A DNA stretch of 64,000 nucleotides from NCBI GenBank assembly GCA_036703255.1, contig DATNPL010000151.1, positions 48,774 to 112,773 of the forward strand. The letters are read 5' to 3'. The notes below the pieces were generated by a model. It did no database searches. It saw only the letters and a program-made list of their open reading frames with translations, and had not been told where the DNA came from. Made by a program: the position numbers and the translations under genes. The first letter of the stretch is position 1. Every line of letters begins with the position of its first letter. Below, piece after piece: positions 34,501-42,000 of the stretch. Origin of the DNA: Drouetiella sp036703255 (GTDB lineage Bacteria; Cyanobacteriota; Cyanobacteriia; Elainellales; Elainellaceae).

Positions 34501-37500
34501 CACTGATCTCGACAGTGCCAACCTGACGGGTGCGGCAGTCTCTCTGGTAGGCTATCTGCCGGGTCAAGATAGTTTGGCATTCACCAACACCGCCAAAATC
34601 ACGGGCAGCTTTAATGCTGCGACGGGCAGCCTGACGCTGAGCGGAGCGGCCACGATCGCTGAATATGAAGCGGCGTTGCAGTCGATTACCTATAGCAACA
34701 GCAGCAGCAACCCCAGCAGCGCCACCCGCACCGTCCGCTTTACCGCTACCGATGGCACTAACACAAGCAACATTGCCACGCGCTCCATCCAGATTCTGGC
34801 GACCAATACTGCCCCCGTTATTGCAACTTCAGCTAGCGGATTAACCTATGCCGAAAACAGCGGTGCGATCGCCATTGATGCCAATGTCACCGTCTCGGAC
34901 ATTGATAGCCCCACGTTAGCCGGGGCAACGATCGCCCTCGACAGCTACGTTGCCCAGCAGGATGTTCTGGGTTTCACCAACCAGAATGGCATTACGGCCA
35001 ATTTCAACGCGACAACGGGTGTTTTAACCCTTTCCGGCATTGCCTCCCTGGCGAACTATCAGCTGGCGTTGCAATCGGTTACTTACACCAATACCAGCAG
35101 CAATCCTACGACCAGCCGCACAGCTCGCTTTAGCGTCACCGATGGGACAGCAACCAGCAATATTGCCACCCGTGCCATTCAGATTTCACCGATCAATTCG
35201 GCTCCGATTCTGACGGCTTCGACTGGTGTTCTCACCTACACCGAAAAAAGTAGCCCGATCGCCCTCGATCCGGCGATCGCAGTCACCGATCCCGATAGCA
35301 CGGTCTTGGCAGGCGCTACGGTCACGATCTCCGGCTATGTTGCCGCACAGGATCGACTGGGCTTTAGCAACTTTAAAGGGGTGACGGGCAGCTTTAATAC
35401 CACAACGGGTGTTCTCACCCTCAGCGGCTTGGCGACCCTAGCAGACTACCAAACGGCTCTGCGCTCCATCACTTACACCAACATTGGCGACAACCCCAGC
35501 AGTGCCAATCGCACGCTCAATTTCACCGTCACCGATGGGGCTGCCACCAGCAATGCTGTGGCGCGCACCCTCCAAATCATTACGGTCAACGATGCGCCGA
35601 ATGTCACCACTTCAATCAAAACGGTGACATTCGCTCGATCAGCTGGCGCTTTAACCCTCGATGCTAACCTGACGCTGAGTGATGTCGATAGCCCTCAGCT
35701 CGCAGGGGCAACGGTGACGCTGGGGGGCTATGTTGCCGGAGAGGATGGACTGATCTTTAGCGATCGAGATGGCATTACAGGCAGCTTTAATGCCGCCACC
35801 GGGGAACTGACGCTGACGGGTTCGGCCTCGGCTGCCACCTATCAGACCGCCTTGCGATCGCTGATCTACACCAATAACAGCGAGAGCGAGAGCATTAGTC
35901 CTCGAAACATCGAGATTACGGCCACCGATGGCACCGCTACGAGTAATCCGGCAACCGCCCGCCTCCAGATTCGCTTTGATCAGAAAAATACGACCCCCAG
36001 CCTCGATCTAAACGGTTCTGGCATCGGTCGAGACTTTAGCAATACGTTTGTGATTGCTGGCTCTCCGGTCGCGATTGCCGCCAACAGCGCCCAGATCACC
36101 GACTCCGATAGTCCTAGCCTCGTTTCGGCGCAGGTTTCCATCTCCAACCTGCTCGACGGCAGCAGTGAGGAGCTGTTGGTAGACACGATCGGCACGGGCA
36201 TTAGCGCTTTTTATAATGCTGCCAAAGGAACGTTGAACCTGACGGGAGCCGCTTCCCCTACGACCTATCTCAAGGTATTGCGCAGCATTCGCTACCAAAA
36301 TCGCTCGAACAATCCCGATCGCACCACACGCATTATTCTGTTCTCGGTTAACGATGGGACGAACAGCAGCGAACCTGCTCAAACAGCCGTGCAGATTACC
36401 CAGATTAACTTGGGCGATGCATCGGCTCAGGGGGTATCTCTGGTGACGACGATCGCCACAGACTTGATCAACGCGCCCAGCAGCAATGACAGGCTGACCT
36501 CGACGCTGGCGAACTTGCAGCAAAATGACCAAGTGGACGGTGGCGGCGGCTTTGACACCTTCGTGCTCACCGACGGCACGGGTAATGCGCTGGTGGATGT
36601 GCGCAATTCGGTGAATCAAGTCCGGGGTATCTTCAGCGGCATCACGGCTCTGACCAACTTTGAGTACTTCGATTTTGGCGCTTTTCAGGGCAATGTCACC
36701 CTGCTGGGCAGCGATGCGCTTGACGATCGCCTGATTGCGGGATCGGGCAACGATTCCCTCAGGGGCGGCGGCGGCAGCGATCGCTTGATCGGCAACGCAG
36801 GCAATGACACCTTAGAGGGCGGACTCGGCCTCAACACGCTAGAAGGGGGCACAGGCGATGACATCTATTTCATTAGCAACTCTAGCGACGTGCTCGTTGA
36901 AAGGCTGAACGAAGGATTTGATAGTGTTTATGCCTCCGTCAGCTGGACGATGAGTGCAGAGTTAGAAGACCTCACTCTAAGAGATGAGGCGATCGTCGGT
37001 GCGGGGAATGACCTCAACAACAAAATCACGGGCAACAGCCGCAACAACACCCTGCTGGGCAATAGCGGCAATGACATTCTCTTAGGCAATGATGGCAATG
37101 ACAGCCTGACCGGAGGCGATGGCGGCGATGTGCTCTCTGGCGGCAAAGGGGTAGACACATTGCTGGGCGGCAAAGGCAACGATCGCCTTACGGGAGAAAA
37201 AGGCAAAGATATTTTGACAGGTGGGACAGGTAAGGATCGCTTCTGGTTGACGAGTGCGCGCAAAGCCGATGCTGATAGAATCACCGATTTTCGCGCCATT
37301 GACGATACGATTTGTGTCTCCCGCAAGGCTTTCGGCCGCAGCCTCAAGTTAGGCAGAATTCGACCGGCTCAGTTTCAGTTAGGAGACAGCGCTCAGAGCG
37401 CAAGCGATCGCTTCATCTACCAAAAGTCTACAGGTGTGCTGTTTTTTGATGCAGATGGGGTGGGAGGCAAAGCACAGGCGCAAATTGCCCAGATCACCAA

Positions 37501-37543
37501 TCGAGCCACTCTCACCCGCGCCGATATTTTTGTCATCAGCTAG
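28529..37543 (+). CDS. Giant cadherin-like/RTX surface or secreted protein (3004 residues)
   Basis: No signal peptide; probably exported by a type I system through its C-terminal calcium-binding region. Domains in order: seven beta-propeller-like repeats of about 60 residues (25-430; pattern GGFVVVWSS...GVYAQRY); fifteen cadherin-like repeats of about 95-105 residues (430-1960; pattern APTDL...ENQPVGT...DPD...YSIRVR); five longer repeats of about 125 residues (1964-2627; pattern YTEGSGAI...TDLDS); then GGxGxDxL RTX repeats (2730-2905) and a TDF-type end (ADRITDF). DxD, DPD and GND motifs imply extensive Ca2+ binding. Nearly free of cysteine. Such proteins serve adhesion, aggregation or surface-layer roles. 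No type I transporter gene is nearby. tldD follows after 56 bp. Confidence 0.9.
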   Translation: MPVTPTGGELHINTTETADQSTASVQGTQRRPIKAIAMDPNGGFVVVWSSQGQDEASSPIGWGVYAQRYDATGNKLGTEFLVNTRISGDQLSPSIAMDATGNFAITWTSTPASPADTSASGVFVQRYDKDGVAQGSETLVNTYKFDKQQNSSIAMNATGGYVITWSSETQEEDGWGVYAQRYNADGSPNGAEIAVNRRATTDFDTGIDTEPVLSDQQSSSVAVAPDGSFVVVWESNGQDGDGWGIYAKRYTAAGAPIGNEFIVNTTTARSQRNPSVAIDTDGNFVVSWTSDNGLTEGQEVYARRFGANGAPLTNEIKVNVNPFGDQQYSTVTILPVSTNVPAGGFVVTWSSTSGESTGGGNGVFLKRYSSLGVQLEEEIQANTYTIGDQFFASTASDKNGNLTTVWTSQDQGTDSSGGIYGQRFLATANINTAPTNLALAPVSVNENVADGTPVGTFTTTDANPGDSFTYTLVVGDGDTDNAAFSISPTGQLLINTSPNFEAKSSYSVRIKTTDQGGLFFEKSLNVTIQDVNEASTDLSFSITSVNENTLANTEIGIFSTIDPDTDDSFTYTLVAGAGATDNAKFSIGGNTLTLLESPNFETQPSYSIRVRSVDLGGFIVEKVVTIGVNNVTEAPTDLALNPTEINENQPAGSVVGTFSSVDPDGPGSFTYTLVAGTGSTDNAAFTISPTGQLLITASPNYETQSAYAIRVRTTDSTGLFFEKALAIVVEDLNEAPTNIVLAPDNIDENVPGNSLIGNLASTDPDSGNTFEYALVTGTGDTDNAAFTLSMAGALSIVSSPDFETKPSYSIRVRTTDQDGLTFEKVLTVGINNLTEAPGNVAPTDLTLAPTSIAENTGDNAAIGNFTTDDANASDTFTYTLVTGAGDTDNAAFTIVGDQLQIISSPDFEAKDSYSIRVRSRDAGGLSFEKILTVTITGVNEAPTDIGLTSLTVPENVPDASPVGTFTTTDPDTGDTFTYTLVAGTGDTDNAAFTISPTGQLLINTSPNFEAKPSYSIRVRSSDGDLSTEKILAIAVGDLNEAPTEIKLPPAGVDENIVAGFSLGNLQAIDEDANENHTYKLVVGAGDADNGVFTLTLAGQLIINVSPDYETKPTYAIRVETTDKGGLTFTQALTVQVNDIAEDNSPTNVLISNSNINENGVPNALIGTLTTTDPDSTSFTYTLVNGFGDNAAFTIGGANGDQLFLSNPADFETKPSYSIKVRTTDTTGSSLEKTLTINVINVNEAPTNLSLSNLAVDENAVNPVIGLLNTTDPDIGDSFTNTLVSGFGDNAAFTISGNELRINTPPNFEAKPSYSIRVTSTDTGGLPVTKDFSITINNLPEAPTDLTLSASSINENQPVGTAIGTLSTTDDDAGDSHQYSLVAGVGSTDNAAFELVGNELRIKAIPDFETKPSYSIRLRTTDSTGRTFDKVFSILVNDLTEEAGTTTPQDLQLSNNDVDENQPVDTTVGTFSTVDPDSGESFTYSLVTGTGSTDNTAFKIVDNALQLNAVPNFETKPSYSIRVRTTDKGGLFFEKVFAIAVNNLPELPGQTAPTDLVLSKADINENLPVGTIVGTLSTVDPDAGDSFTYSLEIGDGSDDNTRFTIVNNELRLNTVPDFETKQTYKIRLRSTDVGGKFFDKVFTITVNNLPELPGDTPPTDLALSKTDIDENQPVNTVVGSFSSIDPDVGDTFTYTLVTGAGSTDNAAFTIANGALQINGIPDFETKAAYSIRVRSTDVGGKFVERVFAITVNNLSETPGSTAPQNLLLSPSAVDENRPVGTVVGTFATQDPDPGDTFTYTLVTGTGSTDNAAFTIVNGELRLNVVPDFETKTSYSVRVRTTDVGGKFFEKAFTVGINNLTESPGDTPPTDLLLSNAIVAENVPPNTAIGSFSTIDPDAGDSHTYSLVAGFGDNAAFTIVGGQLQINSSPDFETKPSYSIRVTSTDIGGKTFTKTLTVTVQNVNEAPVITPSAGALAYTEGSGAIKVDTAIKVTDLDSANLTGAAVSLVGYLPGQDSLAFTNTAKITGSFNAATGSLTLSGAATIAEYEAALQSITYSNSSSNPSSATRTVRFTATDGTNTSNIATRSIQILATNTAPVIATSASGLTYAENSGAIAIDANVTVSDIDSPTLAGATIALDSYVAQQDVLGFTNQNGITANFNATTGVLTLSGIASLANYQLALQSVTYTNTSSNPTTSRTARFSVTDGTATSNIATRAIQISPINSAPILTASTGVLTYTEKSSPIALDPAIAVTDPDSTVLAGATVTISGYVAAQDRLGFSNFKGVTGSFNTTTGVLTLSGLATLADYQTALRSITYTNIGDNPSSANRTLNFTVTDGAATSNAVARTLQIITVNDAPNVTTSIKTVTFARSAGALTLDANLTLSDVDSPQLAGATVTLGGYVAGEDGLIFSDRDGITGSFNAATGELTLTGSASAATYQTALRSLIYTNNSESESISPRNIEITATDGTATSNPATARLQIRFDQKNTTPSLDLNGSGIGRDFSNTFVIAGSPVAIAANSAQITDSDSPSLVSAQVSISNLLDGSSEELLVDTIGTGISAFYNAAKGTLNLTGAASPTTYLKVLRSIRYQNRSNNPDRTTRIILFSVNDGTNSSEPAQTAVQITQINLGDASAQGVSLVTTIATDLINAPSSNDRLTSTLANLQQNDQVDGGGGFDTFVLTDGTGNALVDVRNSVNQVRGIFSGITALTNFEYFDFGAFQGNVTLLGSDALDDRLIAGSGNDSLRGGGGSDRLIGNAGNDTLEGGLGLNTLEGGTGDDIYFISNSSDVLVERLNEGFDSVYASVSWTMSAELEDLTLRDEAIVGAGNDLNNKITGNSRNNTLLGNSGNDILLGNDGNDSLTGGDGGDVLSGGKGVDTLLGGKGNDRLTGEKGKDILTGGTGKDRFWLTSARKADADRITDFRAIDDTICVSRKAFGRSLKLGRIRPAQFQLGDSAQSASDRFIYQKSTGVLFFDADGVGGKAQAQIAQITNRATLTRADIFVIS

Positions 37544-37599
37544 GCAGAAAGCCCTCAGGGTGATTCACAATAAAAGCAAGCTGTTTACAGACTTGCCCT

Positions 37600-39000
37600 A
37601 TGTCTACGCTGACTGATGCCCAAAACCTGCTGTCTGACCTGATTGCCCGCTATCGATCGCAGGTAGACTACCTGGCGATCCGTCTGGAAGAAGCCGAAGG
37701 CACCAATATTTTGCTGCGGGGCAATCGGGTTGAAACCCTCAGCGAAGACATTTCAATTGGCGGACAGGTGAGAGCCTGCTACAAAGGCGGCTGGGGCTTT
37801 GCTAGCTTCAATCGGCTGTCGAGCTTGGTGGCGCGGATTGAAGAGGCGATCGCAGCTGCCCGGTTAGTCGGTGACGAAGAAACGCTGTTGGCAGCTGTCG
37901 ATCCGATTCAAGACAGCCGCCATTTGCCCTTGACGGGAACCGATCCACGCCAGATTTCCCTGGCCGAAAAAAAGGCGCTTTGCAGCCACTATGCTGAGCT
38001 ATTGCGTAGTGTGGATCACCGCATTGCCACTACTTCAGTTCGCTATGGTGACAGCGCCCAAAAAGTGATTCTCGCCACCTCAGAGGGAACGCTGATTGAG
38101 CAATCCTGGGTTGATCTGGAAATGCGGTTTGCGGCAACGGCACGCAGTGGCGAAACGGTGCAGACCGGGCGGGAGACCACAGGCTCTCGCAAAGCCTACG
38201 AAGATTTGTCCAGCCTCGATCGGCAGGTCGAAAGTGCAGCCCGCCGTGCCGTAGATGCCTTGGCGCTGCCCTCTGTCAAAGGCAACACCTACACTGTGGT
38301 GATTGACCCTATTTTGACGGGGCTGTTTGTCCATGAGGCGTTTGGGCATTTGTCAGAAGCTGACATGACCTACGAAAATCCCGATTTGCTGGAAGTCATG
38401 ACTTTAGGGCGACGGTTTGGCTCTCCCGACCTGCAAATTTTTGATGGGGCTGCTCCCGTGGGACATCGCGGCAGCTACTACTATGACGATGAAGGCGTGC
38501 CTGCCACCACCACTCAGCTGATCGAAGATGGCGTCCTAGTGGGGCGACTCCACTCTCGCGAAACCGCTGGCAAACTAGATGAAGCCCCAACAGGCAATGC
38601 CCGCTGCCTCAGCTACCATTATCCGCCGATCGTCCGCATGACCAACACCTGGATCGAACGCGGCAGCACCCCTGCCGCCGATCTGCTGGGCGATATTAAG
38701 GAAGGCGTTTATGCCCGCAACTGGATTGATGGCATGACCAACGGTGAAATGTTTACCTTTGCCGCTGGAGAAGCCTGGATGATCCGCAATGGTGAATTGG
38801 CCGAACCCGTGCGCGATGTCAATCTCTCAGGCAACGTGTTTACGACTTTGGCCGATATTGAAGCGATCGGTGATGATTTTGACTGGGATGAGTCAGGGGG
38901 CTGCGGCAAAAGTGGGCAGAGCGGTCTTCCGGTAGGCTGCGGCGGGCCAAGCCTGCGGATTCGCAATATTGTCGTGGGTGGAGAAGCCGACGAGTTGTAA
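37600..39000 (+). CDS. tldD: TldD-family metallopeptidase
   Basis: 466 residues, normal for TldD. The TldD/TldE pair is a heterodimeric metallopeptidase that degrades unfolded peptides and, in some bacteria, processes modified peptides such as microcin B17. The zinc site HEAFGH lies at His245-His250 and the third ligand region (SGNVFTTLADIEAIGDDFDW, then CGKSGQSGLPVGCGGP) near the end. All catalytic residues are present. The TldE/PmbA partner is not in this window. It starts 56 bp after the giant RTX gene with no obvious terminator between, so read-through is possible. Confidence 0.94.
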   Translation: MSTLTDAQNLLSDLIARYRSQVDYLAIRLEEAEGTNILLRGNRVETLSEDISIGGQVRACYKGGWGFASFNRLSSLVARIEEAIAAARLVGDEETLLAAVDPIQDSRHLPLTGTDPRQISLAEKKALCSHYAELLRSVDHRIATTSVRYGDSAQKVILATSEGTLIEQSWVDLEMRFAATARSGETVQTGRETTGSRKAYEDLSSLDRQVESAARRAVDALALPSVKGNTYTVVIDPILTGLFVHEAFGHLSEADMTYENPDLLEVMTLGRRFGSPDLQIFDGAAPVGHRGSYYYDDEGVPATTTQLIEDGVLVGRLHSRETAGKLDEAPTGNARCLSYHYPPIVRMTNTWIERGSTPAADLLGDIKEGVYARNWIDGMTNGEMFTFAAGEAWMIRNGELAEPVRDVNLSGNVFTTLADIEAIGDDFDWDESGGCGKSGQSGLPVGCGGPSLRIRNIVVGGEADEL

Positions 39001-39014
39001 ATTCAAGCGCCGAG

Positions 39015-42000
39015 CTACTGCAACTCAGCGCTGCTGACCGGAATCTCAATGACAAATTCTGTTCCCTTGCCCAATTCAGAATTGCAGCTCAAATGTCCGC
39101 CATGCGTTTCCTCGACAATTTGACGCGCGATCGATAAACCTAGCCCTGTCCCCTTCCCCACATCTTTCGTGGTAAACAGATGATTGAAGATCCGCGATCG
39201 AATTTCCTCTGGAATTCCCAGGCCGCTATCTTGAATCCTAATCACAACGCGGGATTGATCTTGCGATAGTGAGGTCGTGATGGTGATCTTCCTGAGGGTA
39301 CCGTTAGGGGCGGCTAAATCGTCCTTGAGTTCTTCAAGAGCGTCGATCGCGTTCGCCAAAATATTCATAAACACCTGATTGAGCTGCCCCGGAAAGCATT
39401 CTACTTTAGGTAAATCGGCATATTCTTTGGTTATCCCAATAGCGGGACGCTGTTCGTTAGCCTGAAGGCGATACTTGAGAATCAGCAGTGTGCTTTCAAT
39501 TCCTTCATGAATGTCACAGGCTATCCGTTGATCGGTATCGGAACGGGAGAAAGTTCTGAGGCTGGTGCTGATATGCCGAATTCGCTCGATCGCCCCCTTC
39601 ATAGAGCCAATCATTTTAGGTAAGTCTTTTAGGAGAAACTCCAGATCGACTTCTGCGGCATGGGCCTGTACCGTCAGCAGTTGCTCCGGATAAGACTGCC
39701 GATAGCACTCCATATGAGCCAGCAAATCTTGAATATAGTCTTCTATATTTCTCAGGCTGCCTTTCAAAAAGCCAATGGGGTTGTTAATTTCATGGGCAAT
39801 TCCCGCAACCAAGTTCCCCAGCGTCGCCATCTTTTCATTCTGTACCAGCTGAAGCTGAGTTTGCTGCACCTGCTGAAAGGAGGCTTGAAGCTGTTGAGAT
39901 TTCTCCTGCTCGCGCGTGTAGAGACAGGCATTTTCAATGGCGATCGCGGCCTGTGTGGTCAAGAGTCCTAGCAACTCTAGGCGATCGTGGCTAAACGCTC
40001 CCGCAATCAAATTATTCTCAAGATAGAGAACGCCAATGAACTTCCCTTGATACAAGATGGGGTTACAGAGAATAGACTTAGGCTGATGGTTGAGAATGTA
40101 AGGATCAGACTCTGAAATAGGCTCATGAATCGCATTTTTGAGCACCAGAGATTGCCGAGTTCTGGCAACGTAGTTAATTAAAGAAATCGGCAGATCTTGA
40201 CTGGTTTCAGCCGGAACAGACTGTAAGATGATTGCTCTTTGATCGGACTCTTTAGCGATCGCCTCAATTAACAGCTGCCCATCTTTTTCTAAAATCAGCG
40301 CCCCCGTTTGAGCGGCGGCATTTTCTAAAATAATGCTCAGCAATTTCTCTAGCAACTGATGCAGATTCAACTCGCTAGAGATGGCCTGAGCCGCCTTCAT
40401 CACGGTTGTGAGATCTAAGATATTTTGGCTGCTCGTGGTGCCGCTAGCAGAGTGAGAGCGATTTGCCACCAGCGTTTCAGTTGCCTGAACGGGTAGGGCG
40501 GTCTGCTGAGTGCCCACGATCAGAGAAGCATATTGTTTTTCGAGTTGATGAACTTTGGCGATCGCCCCCCAGCGAATATAGCCATAGTAAGCATCGGTCA
40601 TATAGCCTTGGGCGATATGCTTTTTGTCTTGAGCGAGATAAAACTTTGCGGCTAGCTCGCTGGCTAAAGCAGCTTCTTGATAGTAGCCTTGAGCCGTTGC
40701 GCCCTGAATGGCTTGATCGTAAGCCTGCATGGCCTCATATTTTTGATCTTGGATGCGCGCGATCTCTGCGGCCACGAGATCGAACTTGTGCCGATAATTC
40801 ATCGGGGCTGATTCTGCCCATTGCTGCATCACCTGCTGATGAGCGATCGCCTTTTGTAATTGAACTTGCCAGCGATCGGCGTCACAGTCGGCCAGCAGCG
40901 ACAGCGCATGGTAGAAGTGATAGACCGCGGACAGCACTAATCCAGCCCCGCTCCCAGCGTAATGCGCTGCCATCGCTGCATTTTCGGTGGCCTGCTGATG
41001 TTGCTCAAAGGTATAGCTCAAGATCAGCCTTGCCGTATAAAAAGCAAACAGCGACTGCTGATTTTGAGCCGTTTCCAAGCGCGGTAGAATCAACGCCTCA
41101 TCAAAACTTTCTCCCCTCAGCACGCAAGGATCGGCTGCTTTTCCCTGCAAATTCAGCATCACCTGCTGCCACAGCTGCATGTAATAAATTTGAAACTCTT
41201 GTTTGAGTTTCAAGAGCAGTTCAATGTAATGAGCCTGGGTTTGGATAACGCCTTCTAGAGGCTTACCGCTAAAAAACAGGTGGGTGCCCAGATTCATGGC
41301 GGAGTAGCTCACATAGCCAAGATCGCCCGTTTCTAGCCCCGTATGAATCGATTCGGTTAAAGGAGTAAACGTTGCTTGAATATGCTCTTTCTGATGTCTG
41401 ACAAAACTTTCAAAGAGCTGATAGAAGCTGCACTCTAGCTCTTTTGCCTGAAACTGTTCAATCAACGCCAGCGCGATTTTGCCAGAATGATAGGCGCGAT
41501 CGGACATCTGAATAGCCCCACAAAACCAGGCATAGGCCGTGTAGGCAAAAGCGGCCAAAGCCGAATGTCCGTGTTCGACGCAGAGTTCGAGCTGGGTCAA
41601 GACGATCCAGCGGTAGATCTCAGGCTGTGTTTGGTAGGCTGGCGAGGTCAGGGTGCAGAGAATTTGCAGAGCCGCTAGCTGGGTCGGATCAGTCATGCGG
41701 GGGCTATGCTTCAGCGCTGCCAAGTCTGGCAACCGAATGGAGTCATGTGCCCGATCGAGTTTGCAGGCAATGGGAATCCCCAGCATCGCCAGCGTTTCCA
41801 ACCCCAGAGCGATCGCCTTCCACATTTGCAATTGGGCAATGTAGCACTGAATCTTCAGCTCACAGGCTTTGACCTTGTCGAGATCGTGAGTGGCATGCTG
41901 CTCAATTACATTGACCCACTGTGCCGATTGCCCATAATCGGTGTTTAGATAAGCCGCCTCGGCAATTTCGGTACAGAGTGCCAGGGTCAGATCATAATCG

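Noticed and set aside
28787..36619. Many frames opposite the giant RTX gene
   Set aside because: Repetitive shadows created by the repeats of the plus-strand gene.
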